Positions 52,214-61,745 are shown, numbered from the stretch's first letter. The stretch: DNA of 64,000 nt from Oscillospiraceae bacterium (GCA_900768995.1 CAAGEZ010000013.1:38409-102408); one strand, 5' to 3'. Numbers and translations: made by a program. The notes: generated from the letters alone by a model not told the origin.

Positions 52214-52960
52214 TTACTTGTTCTCGGCTGTGATGTCCTTGTAAACGCCGAGAGGATAGTAGGGGATCATTTCGGTCCTTACTCTTTCGAGAGCCTCCAC
52301 GGGAGTCATACCCCAGTTTGTGGGACAGGTGGAAAGAACCTCGATTATTGAGAAGCCCTGCTTGTTCTTCTGAACCTCAAAGCCCTTGCGGATAGCCTTT
52401 TTAGCCGCATTGATGTGTGCGGGGGAATCAACGGAAACTCTTTCCGCATAGGCTGTTCCTGTGAGCTGGGAAAGCATCTCACAGACCATTACGGGGTAGC
52501 CTGCAACCTTGGGGTCACGTCCGAAGGGGGTGGTCTGTGTTACCTGACCGGGGAGGGTGGTGGGAGCCATCTGTCCGCCTGTCATACCGTAAATGGTGTT
52601 GTTGATGAAGATTATGGTGATGTTCTCACCTCTTGTGGCTGCGTGAACTGTTTCGCAGGTTCCGATAGCCGCAAGGTCGCCGTCACCCTGATATGTAAAT
52701 ACGAACTTGTCGGGTCTTGAACGCTTAACGCCTGTTGCAACGGCGGGAGCACGTCCGTGAGCCGCTTCGATCATATCGCAGGCAAAGTAGTCGTAGGAAA
52801 CTACGGAGCAGCCTACGGGACAGATTCCGATAGTGTCGCCCTCGATGCCCATTTCGTCGATAACCTCGCATACAAGACGGTGAACAATACCGTGTGTGCA
52901 GCCGGGGCAGAAGTGCATACTGATATCCTCTAAAGCGTGAGGCTTCTGATAAATAGCCAT
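52214..52960 (-). CDS. korB: 2-oxoacid:ferredoxin oxidoreductase, beta (TPP-binding) subunit
   Basis: 248 residues. The TPP and Mg site reads FTYQGDGDLAAIGTCE, with FINNTIYGMTGGQMAPTT further on. CPGCTHGIVHRLVCE near the start is conserved. The stop of the alpha gene overlaps this start by one base. Confidence 0.94.
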   Translation of the reverse strand: MAIYQKPHALEDISMHFCPGCTHGIVHRLVCEVIDEMGIEGDTIGICPVGCSVVSYDYFACDMIEAAHGRAPAVATGVKRSRPDKFVFTYQGDGDLAAIGTCETVHAATRGENITIIFINNTIYGMTGGQMAPTTLPGQVTQTTPFGRDPKVAGYPVMVCEMLSQLTGTAYAERVSVDSPAHINAAKKAIRKGFEVQKNKQGFSIIEVLSTCPTNWGMTPVEALERVRTEMIPYYPLGVYKDITAENK

Positions 52961-54027
52961 TACTTCAGTTCCTCCTTAGCTATCTGCTTTATCTGAGCAA
53001 GAATTTCGGCAGGAGTATGGATAACTCCGCCTGTACGTCCGAAGAAGCGGACGGGTCTGCGGCAGCTTGTTGCCAGCCTTACATCGTCCACCATCTGACC
53101 CATTGAAAGCTCTACAACAAGGTAAGCCTTTGCAGTCTCTACTGTGTCGGCATATGCCTTTTCGGGGAAGGGCCAGAGGGTGATGGGTCTTATCATACCG
53201 GCCCTTATGCCCTCGGCTCTTGCGGCATTTACTGCGCTGCGGACGATTCTTGCGGAAGCGCCGTAGCCTGTTACGATAATGTCGGCGTCCTCGGTGAGAT
53301 ATGTCTCAACCTCGGGGAGCTCTGCCTTTTCGATATCATACTTTTTGAAACGCTCTCTGTTTGATGCTTCAAGCTCTTCGGGCTTAAGGTAGAGGGAGTT
53401 TATGATGTTGTGGTGTCTCTTATTGCCGTGACCCTTGCACGCCCATTCCTTTTCGGGCTCATTGTCGGTTATCTCGGGGAACACAACAGGCTCCATCATC
53501 TGTCCCAGAAGTCCGTCGGAAAGTATCATAACGGGTGTGCGGAATTTATCGGCTGTGTCGAATGCCTTTACGGCGTAGTCAGCCATTTCCTGAACGGAGC
53601 AGGGAGCATATACGGGTATGTAGAAATCTCCGTGGCCGCCTGCCTTGGTAGCAAGGTAGTAGTCGGACTGTGCAGGCTGTATGCCGCCGAGACCGGGGCC
53701 GCCTCTCTGAACATTTACAACAACGCAGGGAAGATCGCAGCCTGCTGCATAGGAGATACCCTCGGATTTAAGGGAAATTCCGGGTGATGAGGAGGAGGTC
53801 ATTGCACGGACGCCTGTTGCGGCAGCGCCATAGACCATATTTATAGCGGCAATTTCGCTCTCAGCCTGTAAAAACACGCCGCCGCACTTCGGCATACGCT
53901 TGGACATATAAGCGGCGATCTCGGTCTGAGGAGTGATGGGATAACCGAAGTAGCACTTGCAGCCTGCCCTTACTGCTGCCTCGGCGAGGGCTTCATTGCC
54001 CTTCATAAGCATTCTTTCGTTAGCCAT
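52960..54027 (-). CDS. korA: 2-oxoacid:ferredoxin oxidoreductase, alpha subunit
   Basis: 355 residues with CYFGYPITPQTEIAAYMSKR at the start and the later SSSPGISLKSEGISYA, typical of Kor/Vor alpha chains that bind pyrophosphate and build the active site. Its gene order delta-alpha-beta-gamma is the usual clostridial one. Its size also fits VorB (branched-chain keto acid enzyme). Confidence 0.94.
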   Translation of the reverse strand: MANERMLMKGNEALAEAAVRAGCKCYFGYPITPQTEIAAYMSKRMPKCGGVFLQAESEIAAINMVYGAAATGVRAMTSSSSPGISLKSEGISYAAGCDLPCVVVNVQRGGPGLGGIQPAQSDYYLATKAGGHGDFYIPVYAPCSVQEMADYAVKAFDTADKFRTPVMILSDGLLGQMMEPVVFPEITDNEPEKEWACKGHGNKRHHNIINSLYLKPEELEASNRERFKKYDIEKAELPEVETYLTEDADIIVTGYGASARIVRSAVNAARAEGIRAGMIRPITLWPFPEKAYADTVETAKAYLVVELSMGQMVDDVRLATSCRRPVRFFGRTGGVIHTPAEILAQIKQIAKEELK

Positions 54028-54054
54028 TGGTTTTCATTCCTTTCAGATACGGAT

Positions 54055-54261
54055 TTATCTTTCGACAATGATTGCGCAGTCGGGGCACATCGTGTAGCAA
54101 ACGGCGCAGCCTGTGCATTTGCTCTGGTCGGAGCATTCGGCAGGACAGTAGCCCTTGGGTGTGCGGATATCCTTGCGTATAGCGATTATCTGCTTGGGAC
54201 AGGCGGAAACACAAAGTCCGCAGCCCTTGCATCTGTCGTTAAGGACAGTCATCTTAGCCAT
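54055..54261 (-). CDS. korD: 2-oxoacid:ferredoxin oxidoreductase, delta (ferredoxin) subunit
   Basis: 68 residues with two 4Fe-4S motifs: CKGCGLCVSACP and CTGCAVCYTMCP. Transfers electrons from the TPP subunits to soluble ferredoxin. 27 bases before korA. Confidence 0.94.
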   Translation of the reverse strand: MAKMTVLNDRCKGCGLCVSACPKQIIAIRKDIRTPKGYCPAECSDQSKCTGCAVCYTMCPDCAIIVER

Positions 54262-54295
54262 TTTAAAGCCACCTTTCTATGGTAAATTGTGCGGA

Positions 54296-54955
54296 TCAGT
54301 TCCACACGTTTTTGATATATACTGTCAGCGGATAATAGCCTGCCCTGTCGATGCCGTCACAGGACGGGATAAGGGGCAGGGTGTGGCAGAACACGGGGAG
54401 ACGTGTTATTTCGGATATCTTCTCCGCCTTTGCTCTGCCGCTTCCGATTATTTCGCTGTCGGTCTCAAAACCAAGGTTTGAGTTATTGACTATGCCTGTG
54501 GCGGAAAGTCCGCAGGCTCTTTCTATCTCACGGAGGATCTCTTCGGCTTCCTCGGGGTCCTGAGTGAGAAAGCGGCAGAAATTCACCACATAAAGTATCT
54601 CCGCTTCGTCACGGTTCTGCGAGATGAACTCTCGGAATTTTCCCAGAGGATATGCCCCTGCGTCATCTCCCCCAAGGTCGATGACAAGGTTTCTTCCCTC
54701 CGCATAAAGGGCGGGGATATCGAAATCAAGTATGGGCACATCGAGGTTCGTTCCCGCATATCTGGGAGCGGCGAGCTTTACGCCGTTTTCGGCAAAGAGA
54801 TCGCCCAGATCGGCGGTTCGGTAATAGGGGTTCACGGTGTCCATATCAACAACGGTGACCGCTTCACCCTTTTTCGACATATCTATGGCATAGTTTGCGG
54901 CAAAGGTGGATTTTCCGCTGCCGTAATGCCCTGCGATAACAGTTATTCTTTTCAT
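54296..54955 (-). CDS. P-loop ATPase of the MinD/ParA class, oxidoreductase-linked
   Basis: 219 residues. The P-loop reads GHYGSGKSTFAANYA (residues 9-23), followed by VVDMDTVNPYYRTADL and an acidic LVIDLGGDDAG switch region. This is SIMIBI-class architecture, as in MinD, Mrp and nickel or iron-sulfur insertion ATPases. Its place between FakA and korD suggests a role in assembling or regulating the oxidoreductase, but that is inference. Starts 10 bases after fakA ends. Confidence 0.8.
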   Translation of the reverse strand: MKRITVIAGHYGSGKSTFAANYAIDMSKKGEAVTVVDMDTVNPYYRTADLGDLFAENGVKLAAPRYAGTNLDVPILDFDIPALYAEGRNLVIDLGGDDAGAYPLGKFREFISQNRDEAEILYVVNFCRFLTQDPEEAEEILREIERACGLSATGIVNNSNLGFETDSEIIGSGRAKAEKISEITRLPVFCHTLPLIPSCDGIDRAGYYPLTVYIKNVWN

Positions 54956-54964
54956 AGTTTCCTT

Positions 54965-56617
54965 TTAGTTGGGCTCAACGGAAATGATGTAGTAGTAAAC
55001 AGGCTGACCGCCCTGCACAAAATTAACGTCAACGGAGCCAAGCTTTGAACGCATTATATTCTCAAGCTCCTCAGCCTTTTCCGCAGGCACATCTGCGCCG
55101 TACATAACGGTTATGAAGCCTGCATTTTTCTTAAGATTCTTCATAAGCTTTCTTGTGAGCTTGTATGCGGCACGGGTAACGTCCCTGTCGATAAAGGACA
55201 GCCTGCCGTTTTCAAGAGCGAGGATATCCCCCGATTTTATTTCGTGGCCGCTGAAGCTGCTGTCTCTTGCGGCAAAGGTAACAAGTCCCGACTGCACCTT
55301 TTCTGCGGCAAGGGTCATATTCATACGGTTGGTATCAAAATCGCTGTCGGGGTCGAAATTCATCATTGCGGACATTCCCTGAGGAACGGAAGTCGTCCTG
55401 AGAACGCAGATGGTCTTTTCGGAGAGCTTCATTGCCTGCTCCGCCGCCATAACGATGTTCTTGTTGTTGGGGAGGATAAACACAATCTCGGCGGGAACGG
55501 AATACACGGCTCTCAGGATATCGTCGGCGGATGGGTTCATTGTCTGACCGCCTCTTACGATAGCGTCTGCACCAAGGTCGGTGAACATTGCCTCGATGCC
55601 CTTTCCGTTTGCAACGGCAACGAATCCGAACTGCTTTTCGGGAGCGGCGGGAACGGGCTTTTCGTTTGATGTCTTTGCTGCGGCAGCCTTTTTCTCACGC
55701 TGGAGACGCATATTGTCTATCTTCATATTGCACAGCGCACCGTATTCAAGTCCCTTTTCAAAGGCAAGACCGGGGTGGTCGGTGTGAACGTGCACCTTGA
55801 TGATGTCCTCGTCATCTACAACAACAACGCAGTCACCGATGGATTCGAGATATTTTCTCAGGTCGGCGGGGCTTTTTGATGTGTCGGTGACATTTACGAT
55901 AAATTCGGTGCAGTAGCCGAAGGTTATTTCAACGGTCTCATCGTCCTCAACGGAGAAGGAATATTTGCCGTCGGAGATGACCTTGGGTTCTGCTGAGACT
56001 GTTCTCGGCTCACCTCTGAATGCTTTGAGCATTTCGGTGAAGATGATTACAAGTCCCTTTCCGCCTGCGTCAACAACGCCTGCTTTTTTGAGGATAGGGA
56101 GCTGCTCGGGAGTTTTGGCAAGTGCGTCCTCTGCGGCAAGGCATACATCGTTCCAGAGGGAAACGGGGTCATTGGTCTGGAATGAGCTTTCACGAGCCTT
56201 TTCGCTGCTGACTCTCGCAACGGTGAGGATAGTTCCCTCGGCAGGCTTCATAACCGACTTATAGGCTGCCTCAACGCCTATTTCAAGGGCATTGGCGATA
56301 TCGTCGCAGTCAGCCTCTTTCTTGCCTGCAAGCCCCTTTGAGAAGCCTCTGAAAAGGAGGGAGGTGATTACGCCCGAATTTCCTCTTGCTCCTCTGAGCA
56401 TTGCGGAAGCGGCTGTTGATGCCACCTCGGAAACGTCTGCATCATCGGGAACTGACACCAGGGCATTCATGGCGTTTGTGAGGGTGAGGGACATATTTGT
56501 GCCCGTGTCGCCGTCGGGAACGGGATATACATTAAGCTCGTCCACCTGTTTTTTCATTTCCGACAGGGTGAGGGCTGCTGAGACAAGGGCTTCTTTAAGC
56601 ATTTTTCCGTCGATCAC
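54965..56617 (-). CDS. fakA: DAK2-domain kinase, FakA/YloV-like
   Basis: 550 residues. The N-terminal DhaL-like domain binds ATP through NVYPVPDGDTGTNMSLT (about residues 29-45) and GARGNSGVITS near 94. The C-terminal half is a DegV/DUF1949-like module. FakA phosphorylates fatty acids held by FakB proteins; no FakB is in this window. A linker rich in Lys/Ala (about 305-325) separates the halves. First gene of the operon that ends with korC. Confidence 0.9.
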   Translation of the reverse strand: MIDGKMLKEALVSAALTLSEMKKQVDELNVYPVPDGDTGTNMSLTLTNAMNALVSVPDDADVSEVASTAASAMLRGARGNSGVITSLLFRGFSKGLAGKKEADCDDIANALEIGVEAAYKSVMKPAEGTILTVARVSSEKARESSFQTNDPVSLWNDVCLAAEDALAKTPEQLPILKKAGVVDAGGKGLVIIFTEMLKAFRGEPRTVSAEPKVISDGKYSFSVEDDETVEITFGYCTEFIVNVTDTSKSPADLRKYLESIGDCVVVVDDEDIIKVHVHTDHPGLAFEKGLEYGALCNMKIDNMRLQREKKAAAAKTSNEKPVPAAPEKQFGFVAVANGKGIEAMFTDLGADAIVRGGQTMNPSADDILRAVYSVPAEIVFILPNNKNIVMAAEQAMKLSEKTICVLRTTSVPQGMSAMMNFDPDSDFDTNRMNMTLAAEKVQSGLVTFAARDSSFSGHEIKSGDILALENGRLSFIDRDVTRAAYKLTRKLMKNLKKNAGFITVMYGADVPAEKAEELENIMRSKLGSVDVNFVQGGQPVYYYIISVEPN

Positions 56618-56682
56618 GAAATCATCTCCAAATCAAATTTTGTACCGTTTTTATGCTGTATATAAAAGCAGTCGTGCCGCAT

Positions 56683-56710
56683 ATTATACCTTAATTGCAA
56701 GTTAGCTCAA
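56683..56710 (-). promoter_or_regulatory. Promoter of the fakA-kor operon
   Basis: Minus strand TTGAGC (56710-56705), 16 bases, TATAAT (56688-56683). Confidence 0.6.
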
Positions 56711-56872
56711 TTAAATTTAATTATATCACATCGGTCTTAAAAAGTCCATAACAAATTATGAATAAGAATAGACTTATGTATTATTTTAAAGAAATTTTTA
56801 TTAATCAAAAGGGAATATTTTCCTAAGAAGTTTAATATAATATACGAACACAAAAGTAAGAGGGTGCAGCGT

Positions 56873-57157
56873 ATGGATAACAGGCAGAAGGCTCCCGAAA
56901 AGGAGCACAAAATTATTATGGACAGCCGAAAAAGCGTGGTCATAACAGGGGTCACGGACACGGACAAATTCACCGAAAACACCGTTCTTCTGTACACCTG
57001 TATGGGGGAGGTCATCATCAGGGGGCGTGACCTGAGAGTGACCCTTTTGTCGGTGGAAACGGGTGATATGTCCGTTGAGGGGGAAATTGACGGCATTATT
57101 TACGGCGACAGTCAGGTAAAGTCCCCTCTTAGCTTTATGGGAAAGCTGTTCAAATAA
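56873..57157 (+). CDS. yabP: Sporulation protein YabP
   Basis: 94 residues from ATG 56873 (GAGGG 8 bases upstream). The central TGVTDTDKFTENTVLLYTCMG and LSVETGDMSVEGEIDGI fit the YabP/YqfC family of small proteins needed for spore coat or forespore events. It is followed by yabQ, the conserved order. Upstream GAATATT...ATATAC resembles a SigE promoter but not closely enough to call. Confidence 0.9.
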   Translation: MDNRQKAPEKEHKIIMDSRKSVVITGVTDTDKFTENTVLLYTCMGEVIIRGRDLRVTLLSVETGDMSVEGEIDGIIYGDSQVKSPLSFMGKLFK

Positions 57158-57161
57158 AGGG

Positions 57162-57677
57162 GTGAGACTGACGGAGCTGCTTGCAAACATCGAAACTGAA
57201 GCCTTTATGCCCGTCTGCCGCCAGACGGAGCTGTTCTTGCTGTCGGTGCTGCTGGGGGGCTGCCTTGGGGTGCTGTGGGACGTTTTCAGGGCAATCAGGA
57301 CAATATTCCCCGTAATGGGCAAGTCTGTCCCCACGGCGGTGTGCGATGCGCTGTACCTCGTCCTCTGCGGCATCGCCATATACTTTTTCTCCCTCCTTGC
57401 GGGGGACGGTATGGTGCGGGGATATTACTGGGCGGGGGCGTTCATCGGGGCGCTCATTTACATACTGACGGCGGGAACTGTGGTCATCGGCATTATACGA
57501 GCCGTTTTCAGCACGATATACAAGGTCATCGGCGGCATTTTCCGAAAAATTTTCAGTCCCGTTATAGGTTGGGCGCAAAAAAATTGGCACAAAAAAAAGT
57601 TACAAATTTGTGACAAACGCCAAAAAATTCCTCGTGAGCATAAAAATAACAAAAAAGACTTGAAAAAGCCTGCATAA
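57162..57677 (+). CDS. yabQ: Spore cortex biosynthesis protein YabQ
   Basis: 171 residues from GTG 57162. Hydrophobic segments at about 22-42, 64-86 and 92-115 make a multi-pass membrane protein, and QTELFLLSVLLGGCLGVLWD matches YabQ. A basic C-terminal tail follows. The start is uncertain because the purine-rich site lies almost on the GTG. Confidence 0.88.
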   Translation: MRLTELLANIETEAFMPVCRQTELFLLSVLLGGCLGVLWDVFRAIRTIFPVMGKSVPTAVCDALYLVLCGIAIYFFSLLAGDGMVRGYYWAGAFIGALIYILTAGTVVIGIIRAVFSTIYKVIGGIFRKIFSPVIGWAQKNWHKKKLQICDKRQKIPREHKNNKKDLKKPA

Positions 57678-57689
57678 ATGGTGTATAAT
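57660..57689 (+). promoter_or_regulatory. Promoter of divIC
   Basis: TTGAAA 57660-57665, 18 bases, TATAAT 57684-57689; overlaps the end of yabQ. Confidence 0.65.
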
Positions 57690-57733
57690 AAAGCAGTTAA
57701 GATGAGGAAACTGTATGAGGACGGTGATTTTTT

Positions 57734-58093
57734 ATGTATGAAGCTAAGAGTTCGGGTGACGTCAAAAAGGCTCGCAGGGTGCTTAAAAAGGCATATGATA
57801 AGAAATACCGACAGAACAACGGTTTGGTGAAATTTACCGGTGCGGCTGTGCTGCTGGTTATGATAGCAGGCTGCGGCATATCCATTTTCGGCGATATGCT
57901 GGAATACAGCAAAAAGCAGTCCGAGCTTGACGAGCTCAAAGTCAGAGCCGAGCAGCTTGAAGCTGAAAATGCCGAGTATGAGAGCATTCTTAATGAAGAG
58001 GACGAGCGGACATATATGGAGCGCATCGCCATTGAAAAGCTTGGCTATGCTTATCCTGATGAACGCCGTTTCTATGATACTACAAGAAACTGA
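57734..58093 (+). CDS. divIC: Septum formation protein DivIC (FtsB family)
   Basis: 119 residues: basic cytoplasmic N-terminus, one transmembrane helix at about 34-55, and a coiled coil (ELDELKVRAEQLEAENAEYE). DivIC/FtsB proteins form a ternary complex with FtsL and DivIB at the division site. The yabP-yabQ-divIC-yabR order is as in Bacillus. Confidence 0.9.
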   Translation: MYEAKSSGDVKKARRVLKKAYDKKYRQNNGLVKFTGAAVLLVMIAGCGISIFGDMLEYSKKQSELDELKVRAEQLEAENAEYESILNEEDERTYMERIAIEKLGYAYPDERRFYDTTRN

Positions 58094-58143
58094 TACGGCT
58101 ATATTTGCCGTGCAATATTTTTAAGAAGGGTAATTTTCGATTT

Positions 58144-58626
58144 ATGCAGCCAGATGTAGGAAAAATTTATGAGGGCAAAGTAACAGGCATTACCAAGTTC
58201 GGAGCATTCGTTGAGATCGAGCCGGGAGTAACGGGTATGGTCCACATCTCCGAGGTTGCCAACACATTTGTAAATGACATCAAGGATCATCTTACGGAGG
58301 GTCAGCAGGTCAAGGTAAAGGTGCTTTCCGTTTCCGAGGAGGGCAAGATTTCCCTTTCTATCAAGAAGGCTCTCCCCGCTCCTCCCAAAAAGGAGTTCAG
58401 ATCCCGTGAGGGCGGCAGGCCCGCAGGCGGTCAGGGCAGACCTATGGGCGGACAGGGCGGCAGACCCAGACAGGACAGAGCCGTTCCCAAGGAGCCTCAG
58501 ACTCCCGAATCTGCATTTGAAGATATGCTGAACAAGTTCAAGGCAAGCTCTGACGAAAGAATGGGCGATATCCGCAGAAATATGGACAGCAAACGCAGAA
58601 ACACTTCCAGAAGGCGTGGAAGCTGA
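58144..58626 (+). CDS. yabR: S1 RNA-binding domain protein YabR
   Basis: 160 residues from ATG 58144. The S1 domain spans about residues 5-75: VGKIYEGKVTGITKFGAFVE, then PGVTGMVHISEVA. The tail is Arg/Gly/Pro-rich and disordered, a bit like the RNase J extension. The site AGAAGG lies about 13 bases upstream, further than usual, so the start may be a few codons different. A terminator follows. Confidence 0.9.
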   Translation: MQPDVGKIYEGKVTGITKFGAFVEIEPGVTGMVHISEVANTFVNDIKDHLTEGQQVKVKVLSVSEEGKISLSIKKALPAPPKKEFRSREGGRPAGGQGRPMGGQGGRPRQDRAVPKEPQTPESAFEDMLNKFKASSDERMGDIRRNMDSKRRNTSRRRGS

Positions 58627-58637
58627 TAACTGAACAT

Positions 58638-58678
58638 AAATCCCCGCAGCAATGTTCATTTGCTGCGGGGATTTTTAT
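58638..58678. terminator. Terminator after yabR, also facing the hydrolase gene
   Basis: TCCCCGCAGCA pairs with TGCTGCGGGGA and is followed by TTTTTATTT. Confidence 0.9.
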
Positions 58679-59199
58679 TTATTCATAAGCTCAAGCACCT
58701 GTTCAAAGGAAATACAATCTGCGTATCTTTTGTTCCACATAAATTCGTTGTAATAACTATAGCTCTGCTCGGCGGTCATATAAGGATTGTCAAAGGTGCT
58801 GTTGGCGTTTGCGGGCACTATCATTTTAAAGCCGTGTTCAAAGCCTGCTTTTACGGTTGCATCAATGCAGTAATCTGTTTGCAGTCCTGCTATGATAACA
58901 GTATCCTCGCCCTTATGTTTTAAATATTCAGCAAGCCCCGTATTTTTAAATGCACTGTTTGCAGTTTTGTCAAAGACCTTTTCATTGCAGGCGGGAGCAA
59001 ACCCGTCATATATCCCGAAGCCCGAATTGCCCGATGTAAGCTCCGCACCTTCTCCGTCATCGTGCCTTACATAAATTACCTCGACATTGTTTTGACGGGC
59101 TGTGTATATAAGCCTTTTAACGTTCGACTCAAAAAGCTTAAAGCCGTAAAGCCTGTCATTTACTATCGCTTTCTGAGTATCAACTATAAGAAGCACCAT
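58675..59199 (-). CDS. Isochorismatase-family cysteine hydrolase
   Basis: 174 residues. Catalytic Asp in LLIVDTQKAI (Asp7) and Cys in IAGLQTDYCIDATV (about 111) are visible, with the Lys expected near VFDKTANSAF. Members include nicotinamidases and other amide hydrolases; substrate not known here. Unlinked to its neighbours by operon. Confidence 0.88.
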   Translation of the reverse strand: MVLLIVDTQKAIVNDRLYGFKLFESNVKRLIYTARQNNVEVIYVRHDDGEGAELTSGNSGFGIYDGFAPACNEKVFDKTANSAFKNTGLAEYLKHKGEDTVIIAGLQTDYCIDATVKAGFEHGFKMIVPANANSTFDNPYMTAEQSYSYYNEFMWNKRYADCISFEQVLELMNK

Positions 59200-59213
59200 A
59201 AAAAATCCCCCTA

Positions 59214-59256
59214 AAAAATAAGGCTGCCGCAGTATTTACCGCAGCAGCCGTTTTTG
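59214..59256 (-). terminator. Terminator after secF
   Basis: GGCTGCTGCGG...CTGCGGCAGCC-type hairpin on the minus strand followed by a T run (complement of the A run at 59213-59220). Confidence 0.8.
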
Positions 59257-59259
59257 TAT

Positions 59260-60231
59260 TTACGCCTCGGCAGACTTCTCGGGAGCAGCCTTAGGCTTGC
59301 CCTTGCCTGCCTTTTTCTCTTCAAGCCATACCCACAGAGGACCTGCGATGCAGGTGGAGGAATATGCGCCTGAGATAAGTCCCATTGTCATAGGGAAAGA
59401 GAAGGAAATGATGGAATTTACGCCGTAGACCATTGCAACGATTGAAATAACTATCATTGCGGAAACGGTGGTGACGTTGGTGTTTATGGATCTTGTCATT
59501 GACTGGTTCACGCTGAGATTTGTAAGCTCGCCGAGGGAAAGCTTTTTGCCGCAGAGCTTCTGATTCTCACGGATACGGTCATAGATAACGATGGTGCTGT
59601 TGATGGAGTAACCGAAAATTGTGAGGACAACAGCCATAAAGTTTGCGTCTATTTCCATACCGCACACGATGAATGTGCCGTAAACCACGATGATATCGTG
59701 AAGAAGCGCCGCAACTGCGCAGACACCTGCCAGCCAGCCGCCGATGTTCTTGAATCTTACAGCGATGTAAATGATAAGAACGATAGCTGCAAAGACTGCC
59801 GCAACGATACACTTGCTGAAAAATTCCTTACCTGCGGAGGGGGAAACGTCGGTGGACTCTATAAGCTCAAGGTTGTTGTCGGCATACTTCTCGGTGAGGG
59901 TATCGGTGAGAAGTATCTGCTTGTCAGCGGTAAGGCCCGAATTTGAAAGCATCGAGAGCTGAATATTGTTCTTGCCTGTGTTGAAATCTGTTCCTGTGGT
60001 TGCCTTTACGCCGATACCGTCAAGGGCTGCGGAAGCGTCGCTCTGGAATGTGCTGATGTCGATATCTCCCTCATAAAGATAAGTGATGAGCGTACCGCCC
60101 TTGAACTGGATATCAAGCTTTGCTCCGAAAATGAAGGTGGAGACAATGCAGAATATCATAAGAATGGCAGAAATTGTAAAATAAATCTTTCTGTGCTTGA
60201 TAAAGTCTATGTGGAATTTGCATTCACTCAT
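59260..60231 (-). CDS. secF: Protein translocase subunit SecF
   Basis: 323 residues, six transmembrane helices expected. The family motifs FKGGTLITYLYEG near 45 and ATRIRENQ-like VIYDRIRENQ near 215 are visible. SecDF uses the proton gradient to assist export. The start overlaps the secD stop by four bases. Confidence 0.95.
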   Translation of the reverse strand: MSECKFHIDFIKHRKIYFTISAILMIFCIVSTFIFGAKLDIQFKGGTLITYLYEGDIDISTFQSDASAALDGIGVKATTGTDFNTGKNNIQLSMLSNSGLTADKQILLTDTLTEKYADNNLELIESTDVSPSAGKEFFSKCIVAAVFAAIVLIIYIAVRFKNIGGWLAGVCAVAALLHDIIVVYGTFIVCGMEIDANFMAVVLTIFGYSINSTIVIYDRIRENQKLCGKKLSLGELTNLSVNQSMTRSINTNVTTVSAMIVISIVAMVYGVNSIISFSFPMTMGLISGAYSSTCIAGPLWVWLEEKKAGKGKPKAAPEKSAEA

Positions 60232-61673
60232 TTCTTAGCACCTCCGTAAAGCACGGGATTTCTGAAAGCCTTGAAGCCCGAGAGGGACATTGTCATAAGT
60301 CTTGAGCAGAAAACTCCGAAGAAAAGGTTCAGAACGGTACCTGTCAGCAGTGTGAAGCCGAAGGAGTAGATAGTACCTGCGGTGGAGGGACCGAACATAA
60401 AGAACACGAAGTGAAGAGCCTTTGCAAAGATGCTGTCGGGAGTTCCGAATGCACCCATAAGGATTATGGCAACGAGGATCATTGTGATGTTTCCGTCGAG
60501 GATAGCGGAAAGGGCACGCTGATAGCCGCTGATAAGTGCGCCGTCAACAGTCTTGCCGTTGTTAAGCTCTTCCTTGATTCTCTCGGCGGTGATAACGTTG
60601 GCGTCAACGCCCATTCCGACTGCAAGGATAATACCTGCGATACCGGGAATAGTGAGTATTCCGCTGGCATTGAAGCCGAAGTAGCCCGAAACGAATGCAA
60701 GTGTGCCTGCGACCTGTCCCACAAGTGCGATGACCGCAATAACTCCGGGAAGTCTGTAGGTGATTATCATAAACACTGCAATGATGACAAATGCGATCAT
60801 TCCCGCAACCACCATTGCTTCAAGAGCACCCATACCAAGGCTGGGGGAAATGGTGGAGAAGCTTGCTGTTACAAGCTTGAATGGAAGTGCGCCCGAATTT
60901 ATCTGGTCGGCAAGCTTCTTGGAGCTGTCAGCGTCAAAGTTGCCGCTGATAGTTGCCTTGCCGTCTGAGATAACTGCGCTTACTCTGGGGTAGGAGATGC
61001 AGGTATCGTCCATCCATATGGAGATAACGCCGCCCTCGGCATAGAGCTTTTCGGTAGCTTCCTTGAATTTCTGTGCGCCCTCGTCGGTGAGGTTAAGGGC
61101 TACGACCCAATCTGTTCCCGAGCTGTCGCTCTGGGTGTAAGCCGCATATGCCTGAGATACGTCCTTGCCCTCAAGGATAACGTTTGAAGCCGTAACGCCT
61201 GTGGGCTTGTTAAGGTCATCGACCTCATAGCCCTCACGGAATGTAAGCTGTGCAGTCTCGCCAAGCTCCTTTACCGCAGCCTCGGGATCAAACTCAGCCT
61301 CACCCTCCTTCCAGGGGAAGCGGACGATGATATGGTCGTTGTTGTAGTCGATGTATGCTTCATAATCGGTGATGTTCAGGTTTATCATACGCTGAACGAT
61401 TACCTCCTTGGCGGAATCCAGCTGCTCATCGGTAGCATCGAATCCCTCAGGAGGAGTAAATGTTACGTCAACGCCGCCCTTGATATCGATACCGAAGCGG
61501 ATATCGTCAACGCCCTTTACATAAACTGTTTCAATGTCGCCGTAGAAGGTGCTGAAGCCGAAGATAACGGATACGGCAAACAGCGCTATCAGCAGGAATA
61601 CGACAAAGAATACAGGCTTTTTGACCCTTTTCACTTTAATGACCATTCCTTTCCCGATGTCTGTATTTAACAT
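60228..61673 (-). CDS. secD: Protein translocase subunit SecD
   Basis: 481 residues. Motifs include RFGIDIKGGVDVTFTPP near residue 60 and AVGMGVDANVITAERIKEEL near 360. Six transmembrane helices and a periplasmic domain. ATG 61673 is used, but no ribosome binding site precedes it; GGGAAAGGA lies inside, so translation probably starts a few codons later, around 61646. Confidence 0.95.
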   Translation of the reverse strand: MLNTDIGKGMVIKVKRVKKPVFFVVFLLIALFAVSVIFGFSTFYGDIETVYVKGVDDIRFGIDIKGGVDVTFTPPEGFDATDEQLDSAKEVIVQRMINLNITDYEAYIDYNNDHIIVRFPWKEGEAEFDPEAAVKELGETAQLTFREGYEVDDLNKPTGVTASNVILEGKDVSQAYAAYTQSDSSGTDWVVALNLTDEGAQKFKEATEKLYAEGGVISIWMDDTCISYPRVSAVISDGKATISGNFDADSSKKLADQINSGALPFKLVTASFSTISPSLGMGALEAMVVAGMIAFVIIAVFMIITYRLPGVIAVIALVGQVAGTLAFVSGYFGFNASGILTIPGIAGIILAVGMGVDANVITAERIKEELNNGKTVDGALISGYQRALSAILDGNITMILVAIILMGAFGTPDSIFAKALHFVFFMFGPSTAGTIYSFGFTLLTGTVLNLFFGVFCSRLMTMSLSGFKAFRNPVLYGGAKK

Positions 61674-61716
61674 CTATTGTACGGCCGAAAGTGCATACGA
61701 CCGCAATTATCGTTTA

Positions 61717-61745
61717 ATTATAACATTTTTTTATGTGCTTGTCAA
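61717..61745 (-). promoter_or_regulatory. Promoter of secDF
   Basis: Minus strand TTGACA (61745-61740), 17 bases, TATAAT (61722-61717), 45 bases ahead of the first ATG. Confidence 0.88.
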
